64,000 nt of DNA, taken from NCBI RefSeq assembly GCF_024168645.1, contig NZ_JALJWF010000001.1, positions 5,397,501 to 5,461,500 of the forward strand, in the 5' to 3' direction. This document shows, piece by piece, positions 1 through 10,306 of the stretch (position 1 is the stretch's first letter; every line of letters begins with the position of its first letter). The notes below the pieces were generated by a model. The model made no database searches. It had not been told where the DNA came from and was given only the letters and a program-made list of their open reading frames with translations. The translations under genes were made by a program, and so were the position numbers. This DNA is from Pseudomonas sp. GGS8 (GTDB lineage Bacteria; Pseudomonadota; Gammaproteobacteria; Pseudomonadales; Pseudomonadaceae).

Positions 1-3000
1 AACTGCCGCCCTTCGATGAACGGCACGCTCTCGTCCAGCACCTCGGCATCCCCGGAAGACGTGACATAGGTGGCGCAGGCGAAGGCCAGCCAGACACGAT
101 CATCGGAAATCCGCGTACGGACCCCCTGCCCCGAATGCGGTAACCACCAGTGCTGCACATCGCCCTCGACGAACTGCCGGGCGGCAGCACGCAGCAGGTG
201 AGACCGGGTTTGCGCTGGGTGTGCGAATGCCAGTGCCATGCAGTCTTGCAATTGGTCGCGGAAGCCATAGGCACCGCTGGCCTGGTAGAACGCCGAACGA
301 GCCCAGATGCGGCAGGCCAGAGTCTGGTAGAGCAGCCAGCCATTGAGCAGGATATCCAGGGCGCGGTCGGGCGTGCGTACCTGGACTGCACCGAGCACCT
401 CGTCCCAGTGCCGTTTGACCGCTGCAAGTACCTCGTCCAGGTCACGCTCGCGGTAACGCAGAACCATCTCCCGGGCAGCATCGGTCGATTCGGCCTGACC
501 CAGCAAGACCAGCACCTCGACAGACTCGCCGGGGGCCAACTCGACGACGCACTGCTGCGCCGCGCATGGGTCCAGACCGGCACCACAGGCCGCGGACAAC
601 GGTGCTCTACCGAGCAGTGCCTGGGGTGCCGCCGGCCCGCCATGGCGACCGAGGAATTCGCGGCGGTCGGCGGTCCAGGCGCTTTGCCGGCCGCCAAGAT
701 CAGCGAATGCCACCCGCCCCGGGAAGGCGATACTCCATGGGTTGTGCGCCAGCAGCATGCCAGTGGCGGCGTCGATCTCCGTTTGGATGAACGGCCCGTT
801 GGTCCCGCGCGAGGTGCCGAGCACCCATTCCACATAGGCCGTCACCGACAGTTGACGTGGCCGCCCGGACAGATTGCGCAGGGTCAGTCGGGAAATTTTC
901 AATGGGTCGTCCAGCGGCACATACTGCAGCAATTGCGTGTGAATGCCGTGTGCCGAATGGTTGAAGCGGCTATAGCCGAAGCCGTGCGCAGCGCGGTAGA
1001 CACCGTCGTCGCGGATCGGCTGCGCGGTAGGGCTCCAAAGCTGGTGACTCTCTTCGTCGCGGATATACAGCGCCTCGCCCCCCGGGTCAGCGACCGGGTC
1101 ATTGGACCAGGGGGTGAGTTGGTTCTCACGGCTGTTCTCGGCCCAAGTGTAGCCACTGCCGTGTTCCGAGACCTGGAAGCCGAACGCCGGGTTAGCGATC
1201 ACATTGATCCACGGCGCGGGCGTCGTCTGGTCGCGCTCAAGCGTGATCAGGTATTCCCGCCCGTTGCGATCAAAGCCTCCCAGGCCATTGAAAAACTCCA
1301 GGCCGTCATCCCCGACCGGTGCTTGCGGCAACGGCCACACTGGCATTGACGGAGGCTGGCGGGCGGCAAGCCAGTTGCGCGGCGCAGGCATTGGCAGGCG
1401 CGCGAGCTGGTCTGCAATAGAACCACGATGGGCGATCAACTCGACTCGCGCCACGGCCTGCAGCAACGCCCGTGCTTCAACGGTCATGAGGTCGGTTCGC
1501 AATGTGTAGACCGCACCGCGCCTGCGCTCCTCGCCAAAGCGCAGGCGAGACTGAGTGCTGCGTACTGCGGTTTCTATCGCCTCCTGCAGGTCCTGCACAT
1601 AGGACGACGCCCTTTCGTTGAGGATGACCAGGTCGACGTGCAGGCCCTTTATCCGCCAGTATTCACGGGCCCGCAGCAACTGACGGACCTGGGCGAGGTC
1701 CTCGACTTCGTCGATGCGCAAGAGAACCAACGGCAGGTCACCAGAAATCCCCAGCGGCCACAGCCCCGACTGGCACCCCGCCCCTCTTATGATGGCTGGC
1801 GCCGAAGCGCGAAAACGTGGGTCAACATAGAGAATCGGCGCGGCCAGGCGCTGGAAGTCCGCCGCCTCCTCGGAATCGATGCCAAGGTCGCGCAACTGCA
1901 CCTGGGCCTGGGTCCAGGCCAGGGTCTTGGCGCGCTCGAAGGCATTGCGCTCATGGTGCTTGTCGATCAGATCCAGTAATGCCTCTCGCGAGCTTGCGAC
2001 CACCGTCCAGAAGGCTACCCGCGCAACTTTGCCGGGCCCAACCCGCAGACGTTGGCGCAAGGAAAAGATCGGATCGAGGACCGTCCCCTGGCTGTTCGAT
2101 AGCGCCCGATGCCCGGTGATCGCCAGCGCCTCGCGCACGCTACGGTTGCGGCCAAGGAAACGCGCGCGGTCAGACTCGTACTGCGGATCAGCGATCAGCT
2201 CACCCTCCACCACCACGAAGTGCGCCGCCCATACCGGCGTTTCCTCCGGTCCACGCGGGCGGCGAGTGGCGATCAGTGCCGTGAACTCGGCAAGGTATTC
2301 AGTCTGCACGAACATTCGCGAGAACACTGGATGCGCGCTGTCAGCGGCCCGAGTCGCCAGGACCACCTCGGCATAGGAGGTCAGTTCGATGTCGCGTGGC
2401 CTGCGCCCGTTGTTGACCAGCGAAACTCGCCGCACTTCGCCGTTGTCCTCGCCGGACACCAGCACTTCCAGGCTGGTGACCAGCGAGCCTTGGCGATGAA
2501 TGAACTCGGCCTGATCCTCGTGGAACAGCACCTCGCCGTTTTCCACGTCGCGGCCACTGGGCTGCAGCGTCGCCGACCAGGCTTCCCCGCTCTGGGTGTC
2601 ACGCAGGAAGATGAAGCTGCCCCAGTCATCGCGGGTGGCATCCTCACGCCAGCGCGTCACGTCGATATCCCCCCAGCGACTGTAACCGCCACCTGCCGAG
2701 GTGAGCATCAGCGTGTAGCGGCCATTGGAGAGCAGATGGGTGATCGGCGCACCGCCGCTTCCCGCATCGATGCGCCGCAGGGTTTCGCTGCGGCCCTCGG
2801 TCGCGGAAACCGTCACCTCTTCGGCTCGTGGATGCGCCAACAGTACGTCCCGTGGCACGCGCTCCTGCAGCAGCAGATCGCAGGCCTGAATCATCGGCTC
2901 GCGGTGGAAACGGCAGCGCATCCTGCCATCGTGCAAGGCATTGGCGATGGCAACGATGGTCATGCCCTGATGGTGGGCCATAAAGCAGCGAACGATCGCC

Positions 3001-6000
3001 ACATTCTCGTCATCCGGCAGCCGTGAGCGGGTGAAGTCCAGCGCCTCGTAGAAACCATAGCGGCCCTGCGCGCCCATCCCGGCCAGCCGCTCGTAATTGC
3101 GGCGCGCCGCCTGCGGATCGATCATTGCCGCCAGACCGGTCGCATAGGGCGCGATCACCACGTTCTCGGACAGCCCGCGCTTGAGGCCAAGCCCGGGCAC
3201 ACCGAAGTTGGAGTACTGGTAGGTGAATTCCAGGTCGCGGGCGTTGTAGGCGGACTCCGAGATCCCCCAGGGGATGCCCAACGAACGGCCGTAGGCTTCC
3301 TGTAACGCCACCACCAGACGAGTGCTCTGTTCCAGCAGGCTGCCCGCCGGGGCGCGCATCACCAGCGACGGCATCAGATATTCAAACATCGAGCCGGACC
3401 AGGAAATCAGCGCCGAGCCGCCGGGGACCGGCGTTGCGATGCGTCCGAGGTGGAACCAGTGACGAGTCGGGACATCCCCCTTGGCAATGGCGAACAGGCT
3501 GGCCAGTCGTGCTTCCGAGGCGAGCAAGTCATAGCAGCTCGGATCGAGGTGATTGTCGGTCTGGGAGTAGCCGATCGACAGTAGCTTTCGTTCGGGGTCG
3601 AGCAGGAAGCTGAAGTCCATTGCCCCAGCCATCGTCCGGGCCATATCGGCGAGCGCTTGCAAGCGCGGCGCCAATGTAGACCGCGCCTCGTCCGGCGAAG
3701 TGCGGTCGCGCAGGTGTTCGGCCACTGCCTTGCGCAGTGCTTCGACCCAGAACAGCAAGTCATCACCCTCGCCGACCGGAACGACCCTGACGGCCACCTT
3801 GGCGGCCTTCTCGGTCAGCCGCTTCAGACTCGGCAGCAGTCCGTCGAATGCTTGCAGCCCCGCCAAGTGGACGCGGACTTCCTCCAGATCGTCGCGCAGT
3901 TGCCGCAGCGGCTCGCCACCTGCGCCCGACAGCCCGGCGATGGCCTCCTGGACCAGCCACAGGTCGTCCATCAGGCCGCGACAGGCCTCCTGCGCCATCG
4001 GGCTTTCCCGCCACTCATCGCAGGCGTTGGCGAGCACGATCAGGTGCCCGGCGAAGTTACCACTATCGACCGACGACACGTAGGCCGGATGCAAGGCTCG
4101 CAGGTCGTGGGTCGCATACCAGTTGAAAAAATGCCCGCGGTAGCGCGGCAGCTTCTCCAGGGTTGCCATGGTCGCTTCCAGGCGCTCGAGCGTCTCAATG
4201 CTGCCGGCCCAGCCAAAGTCGCGGGCAGCGACTGCCGAGAGCAGGTAGAGCCCAATGTTGGTCGGCGAGGTGCGATGTGCGAGTACCGGATTGGGCTGTT
4301 CCTGGAAATTGTCCGGCGGCAGCAGGTTATCCTCCGCTGTAACGAAGGTTTCGAAGAAGCGCCAAGTGTGTCGCGCGGTCAAGCGCAGGGCATGCGCGTC
4401 CAGCGGCGAAGCGGTGCGCTGGCGGGCGACCTTCGATGGCCGGCTGCTCAGCAGCGCCAGCGCAGGCGCCGCCAGCCAGAGCAACGCTAGTGGCCCGACT
4501 AGCGGCCAGGAGCTGGGCACTAAGGCCAGGCCGGCGGCGCTCATCAGCAGCGCAAGCGCGGTGCCACCAGCCATCTGCCGGTAACTGCCGCGCAGGTCTG
4601 GCAAAGGGCAGCCGGAGGCCTGCGCGGCGGTGGTCCATTCGAGCAGGTGATCGCGGCTGGAGAACATCCGCACCAACGTGCGCCCGATAGCGTCACCCAT
4701 GCGCCATGCAAGGTCCGCCAAAAAGGCCAGCGAGAGCACAATCTGCAGAGCCGTGCGACGCAGGTCGGCACCTAACATGCCGAAGTGATTGCGCAGACGG
4801 ATGCCGCGCCGCTGCGGCAGCAGGGAGCAGATGGTCGGCAGCAGGGCCGGAATCATCAGGGTCGCCAGCACGAACAGTGTAGCGAGCAGCGCCAGCGGCA
4901 ACGGCAGCCACCAGCAGAACACCAGACTGGCCAGGGCGAAGGGCGCGAACAACGAGCGACGCAGGTTGTCGAGCATCTTGCAGCGGCCGATCGGCGGTAC
5001 CGCCTGAGCCCCCGTCCAGTGCCCGAATACCCAAGGAAGCAATTGCCAGTCGCCGCGCGTCCAGCGGTGCAGACGTTTGGCGGTGACATCGAAGCGCGCC
5101 GGGGACTCTTCGATCACTTCGACATCCGAGGCCAGGCCGGCGCGGGCGAAGATGCCCTCGAACAGATCATGACTGAGCAGCCGGTTGTCGCCGACCCGGC
5201 CACCGAGCGCGGCTTCGAAGGCATCCACATCATAGATACCTTTACCGGTGTAGGAACCTTCGCCGAAGAGGTCCTGGTAAACATCCGAAACCGCCGCCGC
5301 GTAGGGATCTATGCCGCCGGGACCGGAGAACACCTGCTGATAAAAGGAGCCCTCGCCGCCCAGCGGCAGAGAGGGCGTGACCCGTGGCTGGAGGATCGCG
5401 TAGCCGCTGACAATGCGCTTCAGCGCGGCGTCGAAACGTGGGTGGTTCAACGGGTGAGCCATCTTGCCAATCAGCCGCAGCGCCGCCTCCCGCGGCAGGC
5501 GGGTATCGGCGTCAAGGGTGATCACGTAGCGCACCCCGACCGGCACTTTCGGTGCCTCGCCGGCGATGGACATGAAACTCGTCTCGCCATCCCCACGCAA
5601 CAGGCGATTTAGCTCGTGCAGTTTCCCGCGCTTGCGTTCCCAGCCCATCCAGCACTGCTCGCTGGCATTGAACAAGCGCCGCCGACAGAGCAAGAAGAAG
5701 CGCTGGCCGCCGGGGCCAGGCCCATAGCGGCGATTCAGCTGTTCGATCGCCTCGGCTGCCACCGTCAGCAAGTGCGCATCGCTGTCGAGCTCCTCTTGCT
5801 GCGCATCGACGCCATCGGCCAGCAAGGCAAAGGCCAGATCGCCGCCGATGCCCGCCAAATGGTGGACCTCCAGTCGCTCGATCTGCTCCAACAGATCGGC
5901 TTCGCTGGTCAACAGCGTCGGCACAGCGATCAGCGTACGTAGCGCCTGCGGCACGCCGGCGGACAATTCCAACCCCGGCAGAGTAATGGCACCGAAACTC

Positions 6001-7403
6001 CAGGTGATCATGCGATTGACCAGCGCCGTGGCCACCTCGGTGACCGGCACGAACATCGACAGCAGGAACAACAGGATCCAGCCAACAGCCACGGACGGCA
6101 CCGCCAAGGCCCAAGCCATTAGCGCCAGCAGCAGCGTGGTCAGCAAAAAAATGCCGCCAACATAGCCGCCAATGCCCAGGCGAATGTTAAAGCGGCTGAT
6201 GCGCAGGCGCAGAGGGGCGCGAAAGCCTATGGCCCGCTCCAGCGCCGGGCGTCCCTCGGCGATCAGATGGTAGCCAGGATCGCTCGCCCGCCCGCCCCAC
6301 TCCTCACCCTGCGCGACGCTCTCAGCCAGGCGGGCAGCCTCCAAGGCCCGGTCGGCGACCTCCAGTTCCGAGAGAGCCGAGCCACGCGCCAGTTGCTCGA
6401 TGGCGCTGCGGTACAGGTTGCGCGTCGGGAAGTCCATAAGGGCAAACGCACTGCCCGCGCGCAAGCGCGCATCGACCAGGCTGACGCTTTCAAACAGCTT
6501 GGCCCAGTCAATATCGGAAATCAGCCGCATGCTGGTGATGATGTTGCGCACCGTAACATTGGAGGCGCCCTGGCGTTGCTGGGCGTGCTGCACCACCTCC
6601 TCGACGCAAATACCCTGTGCTTGCAGACGTTCGTCCAGCCAGCCCAGCGCCGGGGTCGTACGCGGATCCTGGTCGCGCAGGCGTTTGGCGAGTTGAGCGG
6701 CGAACAGCTCGGGCAACCGCCCGAGCGGACGTGCGGCGATATCCGCCAGCGCCGAACGGGCGCTGGCAGGTACGAGCAAACGATCGGCCAGTTCGTCGGC
6801 GTCCGCGCGGGCCATACGACCCTCGTCGATCTGCTCGGCGAGTCGGCGCAGATTCTCGATCAGGACAATACGCAGGGTGATCGCCACAGCCCACAACTCA
6901 CCGATGGTCAGCGGCTGGATCCGCTGGTACGCGTCGATGAAACACCGCAGCATGTCGAGGTCGAGATGACTGTCGGTATGCGCAACGAAGGCCCAAGCCA
7001 GGCCGAAGACCCGCGGGTAGCCAGCGAACGGTCCCTCGGCGAGCTTCGGCAACTGGCGGTAGTAGCCAGGTGGCAGATCATCGCGAATTTCCCGAATCTG
7101 TTCCTCGACGATATGGTAGTTGTCCAGCAGCCATTCGGCGGCGGGCACCACGCTTCGGCCGCTCTCAAGCTCCACGGCGCTCGCCCGGTAGGCGGCGAGC
7201 AGGACCGAGGCGTTGTCGTCCAGGCGTACATGCAAGGAAAGCACGGTGGGTGGCCTGGGTGTCACCTGCTGGGCGATGGCCAGACTCTCGGCATGTTGCT
7301 CAAGTCGCTCGATGCCGAAAAGCGTCTCCCGTACCGGCGCATGGTCACTCCAGGGGGGTGATAGAACACGCTGCCCAAGTGCCCGGCGGAAGATAGAATG
7401 CAT
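1..7403 (-). CDS. ndvB: cyclic beta-1,2-glucan synthase (NdvB/ChvB type), C-terminus outside window
   Basis: Open from an ATG at 7403 to the left edge, about 2467 codons; the family is usually about 2800-2900 residues, so roughly the last 400 are missing. It should make and size osmoregulated periplasmic cyclic glucan at the inner membrane. Seen in order: N-terminal region; GT84 transferase around residues 450-800 with TLDADTRL near 631 and HRWTRGDWQ near 779; membrane segments near 395-420 and 800-900; a glucoamylase-like region about 1150-1500; and a GH94 phosphorylase module from about 1550, still in frame at the edge (LDESVPFIEGRQ). Only a weak GGAA precedes the ATG. It stands alone, downstream of DUF3309. 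Whether the ring is strictly beta-1,2 cannot be told from sequence. Confidence 0.92.
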   Translation of the reverse strand, partial: MHSIFRRALGQRVLSPPWSDHAPVRETLFGIERLEQHAESLAIAQQVTPRPPTVLSLHVRLDDNASVLLAAYRASAVELESGRSVVPAAEWLLDNYHIVEEQIREIRDDLPPGYYRQLPKLAEGPFAGYPRVFGLAWAFVAHTDSHLDLDMLRCFIDAYQRIQPLTIGELWAVAITLRIVLIENLRRLAEQIDEGRMARADADELADRLLVPASARSALADIAARPLGRLPELFAAQLAKRLRDQDPRTTPALGWLDERLQAQGICVEEVVQHAQQRQGASNVTVRNIITSMRLISDIDWAKLFESVSLVDARLRAGSAFALMDFPTRNLYRSAIEQLARGSALSELEVADRALEAARLAESVAQGEEWGGRASDPGYHLIAEGRPALERAIGFRAPLRLRISRFNIRLGIGGYVGGIFLLTTLLLALMAWALAVPSVAVGWILLFLLSMFVPVTEVATALVNRMITWSFGAITLPGLELSAGVPQALRTLIAVPTLLTSEADLLEQIERLEVHHLAGIGGDLAFALLADGVDAQQEELDSDAHLLTVAAEAIEQLNRRYGPGPGGQRFFLLCRRRLFNASEQCWMGWERKRGKLHELNRLLRGDGETSFMSIAGEAPKVPVGVRYVITLDADTRLPREAALRLIGKMAHPLNHPRFDAALKRIVSGYAILQPRVTPSLPLGGEGSFYQQVFSGPGGIDPYAAAVSDVYQDLFGEGSYTGKGIYDVDAFEAALGGRVGDNRLLSHDLFEGIFARAGLASDVEVIEESPARFDVTAKRLHRWTRGDWQLLPWVFGHWTGAQAVPPIGRCKMLDNLRRSLFAPFALASLVFCWWLPLPLALLATLFVLATLMIPALLPTICSLLPQRRGIRLRNHFGMLGADLRRTALQIVLSLAFLADLAWRMGDAIGRTLVRMFSSRDHLLEWTTAAQASGCPLPDLRGSYRQMAGGTALALLMSAAGLALVPSSWPLVGPLALLWLAAPALALLSSRPSKVARQRTASPLDAHALRLTARHTWRFFETFVTAEDNLLPPDNFQEQPNPVLAHRTSPTNIGLYLLSAVAARDFGWAGSIETLERLEATMATLEKLPRYRGHFFNWYATHDLRALHPAYVSSVDSGNFAGHLIVLANACDEWRESPMAQEACRGLMDDLWLVQEAIAGLSGAGGEPLRQLRDDLEEVRVHLAGLQAFDGLLPSLKRLTEKAAKVAVRVVPVGEGDDLLFWVEALRKAVAEHLRDRTSPDEARSTLAPRLQALADMARTMAGAMDFSFLLDPERKLLSIGYSQTDNHLDPSCYDLLASEARLASLFAIAKGDVPTRHWFHLGRIATPVPGGSALISWSGSMFEYLMPSLVMRAPAGSLLEQSTRLVVALQEAYGRSLGIPWGISESAYNARDLEFTYQYSNFGVPGLGLKRGLSENVVIAPYATGLAAMIDPQAARRNYERLAGMGAQGRYGFYEALDFTRSRLPDDENVAIVRCFMAHHQGMTIVAIANALHDGRMRCRFHREPMIQACDLLLQERVPRDVLLAHPRAEEVTVSATEGRSETLRRIDAGSGGAPITHLLSNGRYTLMLTSAGGGYSRWGDIDVTRWREDATRDDWGSFIFLRDTQSGEAWSATLQPSGRDVENGEVLFHEDQAEFIHRQGSLVTSLEVLVSGEDNGEVRRVSLVNNGRRPRDIELTSYAEVVLATRAADSAHPVFSRMFVQTEYLAEFTALIATRRPRGPEETPVWAAHFVVVEGELIADPQYESDRARFLGRNRSVREALAITGHRALSNSQGTVLDPIFSLRQRLRVGPGKVARVAFWTVVASSREALLDLIDKHHERNAFERAKTLAWTQAQVQLRDLGIDSEEAADFQRLAAPILYVDPRFRASAPAIIRGAGCQSGLWPLGISGDLPLVLLRIDEVEDLAQVRQLLRAREYWRIKGLHVDLVILNERASSYVQDLQEAIETAVRSTQSRLRFGEERRRGAVYTLRTDLMTVEARALLQAVARVELIAHRGSIADQLARLPMPAPRNWLAARQPPSMPVWPLPQAPVGDDGLEFFNGLGGFDRNGREYLITLERDQTTPAPWINVIANPAFGFQVSEHGSGYTWAENSRENQLTPWSNDPVADPGGEALYIRDEESHQLWSPTAQPIRDDGVYRAAHGFGYSRFNHSAHGIHTQLLQYVPLDDPLKISRLTLRNLSGRPRQLSVTAYVEWVLGTSRGTNGPFIQTEIDAATGMLLAHNPWSIAFPGRVAFADLGGRQSAWTADRREFLGRHGGPAAPQALLGRAPLSAACGAGLDPCAAQQCVVELAPGESVEVLVLLGQAESTDAAREMVLRYRERDLDEVLAAVKRHWDEVLGAVQVRTPDRALDILLNGWLLYQTLACRIWARSAFYQASGAYGFRDQLQDCMALAFAHPAQTRSHLLRAAARQFVEGDVQHWWLPHSGQGVRTRISDDRVWLAFACATYVTSSGDAEVLDESVPFIEGRQ

Positions 7404-7524
7404 AAATAACGTTCCGAGACGCGCATCGGTCTCATTAGCAAGCTAGGTAGCGCACCTCAGACAAGGCGGCAAGAGGCTCGAAACAGCAACATGCGGCTGT
7501 ACAGTCAAGCCCGGCGCCAGTCAA

Positions 7525-7683
7525 TCAAAGTCGCCCCATTAGCAGCAGCACGATGACGATGATCACCACAATGCCCAACCCACCGCTCGGCCCGTATCCC
7601 CAACTCCTGCTGTGCGGCCAACTCGGGAACGCACCGATCAACAGCAGGATGAGAATAATTAACAGGATTGTGCCCAAGCTCAT
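7525..7683 (-). CDS. DUF3309 family small membrane peptide
   Basis: A 52-residue ORF with a clear AGGAG seven bases before the ATG. Two hydrophobic stretches (residues 4-18 and 36-49) flank a short polar turn containing SWPHSRSWGYGPSGG. This is the layout of the DUF3309 family, tiny two-helix inner-membrane proteins common in Pseudomonas and other proteobacteria, with no established function. It lies between the glucan synthase gene and the FUSC/DUF1656 pair, all on the same strand, but the gaps (121 and 180 bases) do not demand an operon. Confidence 0.8.
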   Translation of the reverse strand: MSLGTILLIILILLLIGAFPSWPHSRSWGYGPSGGLGIVVIIVIVLLLMGRL

Positions 7684-7863
7684 GGCTATCTCCTCGGACG
7701 CATGAAGAAACTGGCTGGTTGACTATCGCTCAAAGCGCGTCCAGCAATCTGACAAAGCCCAGATTGAGTGGATTCACAGGCACGAGTCTGTACGCCAACG
7801 CACAGAGTCCGCTCAGAAGCTGATGCGCGGTTCAACGTTAATGACCCAAGTGGACATTACAGC

Positions 7864-8064
7864 TCAGGCTCCCATCACCAGAATCAACGTTGCGCATACG
7901 CAGGCATACAACGCGCCTTCGAACAGGGCTTCATGCCAGACAAATCGCAATACCCCAAAGCGGCGCAAGGTCCAGTCCAACAGCAGAAAAATGGGCAAGG
8001 CCAGCAACAGGGCCTGGGCGATTGGCGGCAAATAGACGCCCCCCACTTCCAGATCAATGGGCAA
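7864..8064 (-). CDS. DUF1656 (AaeX/YtcA-like) inner-membrane protein
   Basis: 66 residues with two membrane helices (about 12-30 and 46-64) and the family-typical start, a charged residue followed by GVYLPP. The start codon is TTG at 8064, chosen because AAGGAG lies nine bases upstream and because the product then begins MPIDLEVGGVY as DUF1656 proteins do. It overlaps the last 11 bases of the FUSC gene, so the two are translationally coupled. In aae-type efflux loci this protein accompanies a FUSC pump and an HlyD-type periplasmic adaptor; no adaptor follows here. Role inferred only from family context. Confidence 0.85.
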   Translation of the reverse strand: MPIDLEVGGVYLPPIAQALLLALPIFLLLDWTLRRFGVLRFVWHEALFEGALYACVCATLILVMGA

Positions 8065-10201
8065 GGGCTGGCACTCCTTCCTTGTCTGCGGGTTGAAAGT
8101 ATTTGCGATGGCGCTCCAGAAACGACACCACGATCAACAGCGCCACGCGCATCCGGAACACCGACCATAGATGTTCGTGAACGTCCAAATGCAGGTCGTC
8201 CAGTTCATCGCCCAGGACACGCAAGTTTCCGAGCAACTGTTCAGGGTCAATCCCGGGCCGCCCGGCAATCAATTGTCCTGTCTCACGGACAGCCGCCAGC
8301 AAACGGTTTTGTTGTTCGGTACTCAGCAACGTATTGCCTTGCCCCTGCTGCCTGAGCTGGTTCAAAGCCACCCCCAGTGCCATGCACCCGAGGCTGACTT
8401 CGAACAGCTCGCGGGAATGCTTGTCGTTGGTCGCCGGCAACAGTCCCAGCATCATGGTCAGGCGATCGACCATGCGGCTTTCAAACGCAAATTGCTGTTC
8501 ATCGGTGGCCGGCGTCTTCAACAAAGCGTAGACCTGCTCGCAGCTTTCATTGAACAGCCGGCGCATTCGTAAATCGGGCCTGAACGGGAAAATCAAGGCA
8601 TACACGCTGAGCGCCATCGCGGCCGCGCAGATATACGCACCGGCAAACTCGAACCACTGAACGGCATTGTTTTGGCCGATTCCTGCGTTTTGCGGCCCCA
8701 GCAACAGCATGGTCGTCAGTCCAAGACCAATGCCCGTGCCGGTGGTTGGTGGACTGGCCAGCCCCACCGCGACGGCGTACAGCAATGGCGCGAACAACAA
8801 GGCGAGTAACTCGAAGTCACTGATCATCGGCATCAGCATGAATATATAGAGCGCCGACACCACCAAGGCCAGCCCCAGTCCCCTGGCAAAGCTTTGACTG
8901 GCCAGCAACGGTCGCGGAAAAGTCGCCATCAGCGAACAGAGAATCCCCACCACAATCATCCCGCCACGGGCCCCATCCCAAGCGGTCTCGATCCAGATCA
9001 GACCGGCCACCAGCAACGCGGTAAATGCCCGGATTGCATTCATTGCCGCTAATGTGAAATCCAGATGCAACGGGTTTTCCCGGCCGCGGAACACGCAACT
9101 GGCTTCACGTCCGTCCTGGATCGCGTCACTCAGTTCCAGAATCTGCCCCAGTTGCTCCAACATCCGTGCTTGCTCCCAGCGCAGTGCCCAGGCCAGTGAG
9201 CGCAGGGTCGCAGGCATCGTCTCGGTGAGTTGTTCGGCCTTGTAGGCCTGGTCATCGAAGCGCTGTTGCAGCGCCGCGAAATGGTGCCGCGCCTCGCTCG
9301 ACAATGAGCGCCCTTGCACGGCCAATTCATCGAGAAACGCCAGTTCCTCGCTGCGCAACCGCTGTATCTCTTCCGGCAACGCGCCCTCCCAACGTTCGGT
9401 GAGCAGTTGCCGCTGGTGACGCAATGCCGTCAGCCGCGAAGTCAGCAGCACCAGTTGATTGCCGAGCAACTGCACCAGACTATCGGCACTGCGCAACCGT
9501 GGCGCATCGAAATACAAATGCCGACGCAGCCCTTCAAGGGCGCTGATCTCGCCCAACAGTAGCATTTGCCGCTTGTGGAAATCGGCCTCGCTTTCCTCGG
9601 TTCGAATGACCGCTGCCGCGTGCGTCGCGAGCAGCTTGATCACTTGATCGATCTTGGCGAAGTAACCCCGGGCCACTGCCTCCGGTCGCGCGGTCAGAAG
9701 GCTGACGACGCACACGCAGGCCACCGCCAACAACGTTTCTGTCACGCGAGTGACCGCCAATAGAAACGTGCCCTCCTGATCGGGTTGCGCCAGCAGTGCC
9801 ACGACCACCGCCGTGTAGCCGCTCAGAACAAACGCCTGGGAACTGGTGTAGCGCAACAAGGTGCCGCCGGCGGTACACAGTGCCAACCACAGGGCCAGGG
9901 TGATGATGAAGGGCAGCGGTGCCTGGGGGAAAATAGCCATGATCAACACCGCGACTGCCGCACCCAACGTGGTGCCGGTGATTTGGCCGAAACTTCGCGC
10001 CAGGGCCATGCCGCCCAATGGCTGACTGACGATGATCACCGCCATGATCGACCACTTGGGTTGGTCGAGGTCGAACACAAAGGCCAGGTACAGCGTCAGC
10101 AACCCGGCCACGATGGTTCTCAGGGCAAACAGCAGCACCTCGCGTCCGGGGTTGAGAATCGCCTTGAAGTATTGAAGCAGCGGTTGCATGGGAGCGCTCA
10201 T
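8054..10201 (-). CDS. FUSC-family (AaeB-like) inner-membrane transporter
   Basis: 715 residues. It has two repeats of hydrophobic helices (about 20-170 and 370-520), each followed by a soluble helical region (170-350 and 530-700). This is the duplicated layout of fusaric-acid-resistance/aromatic-acid exporters such as AaeB. The first block contains KWSIMAVIIVSQP and the second GGMIVVGILCSLMATFPRP, both typical of FUSC. I chose the ATG at 10201 because CAGGAG lies nine bases before it; an ATG nine codons upstream (10228) is an alternative with a poorer site. It overlaps the DUF1656 gene. The substrate, probably small aromatic or toxic acids, cannot be read from sequence. Confidence 0.88.
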   Translation of the reverse strand: MSAPMQPLLQYFKAILNPGREVLLFALRTIVAGLLTLYLAFVFDLDQPKWSIMAVIIVSQPLGGMALARSFGQITGTTLGAAVAVLIMAIFPQAPLPFIITLALWLALCTAGGTLLRYTSSQAFVLSGYTAVVVALLAQPDQEGTFLLAVTRVTETLLAVACVCVVSLLTARPEAVARGYFAKIDQVIKLLATHAAAVIRTEESEADFHKRQMLLLGEISALEGLRRHLYFDAPRLRSADSLVQLLGNQLVLLTSRLTALRHQRQLLTERWEGALPEEIQRLRSEELAFLDELAVQGRSLSSEARHHFAALQQRFDDQAYKAEQLTETMPATLRSLAWALRWEQARMLEQLGQILELSDAIQDGREASCVFRGRENPLHLDFTLAAMNAIRAFTALLVAGLIWIETAWDGARGGMIVVGILCSLMATFPRPLLASQSFARGLGLALVVSALYIFMLMPMISDFELLALLFAPLLYAVAVGLASPPTTGTGIGLGLTTMLLLGPQNAGIGQNNAVQWFEFAGAYICAAAMALSVYALIFPFRPDLRMRRLFNESCEQVYALLKTPATDEQQFAFESRMVDRLTMMLGLLPATNDKHSRELFEVSLGCMALGVALNQLRQQGQGNTLLSTEQQNRLLAAVRETGQLIAGRPGIDPEQLLGNLRVLGDELDDLHLDVHEHLWSVFRMRVALLIVVSFLERHRKYFQPADKEGVPALAH

Positions 10202-10306
10202 GGAGTCATCTCCTGCAAGCGTAGTCATTGCTTCAAGGCCTCGACGGGTTTCAGTGTCGACAAAACATGTAGGCCATTTCGCCGATGGTTACGCCCACCT
10301 TGATAG

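Noticed and set aside
150..7361. Many long plus-strand open frames (for example 150-1349, 3657-4490, 6267-7361)
   Set aside because: They are antisense to the intact glucan synthase frame, with compositions typical of mirrored GC-rich codons and no family match.
7816..7860. Short minus-strand frame MSTWVINVEPRISF after DUF1656
   Set aside because: Fourteen codons, no ribosome site; considered as a relic of an adaptor or outer-membrane protein but not supportable.
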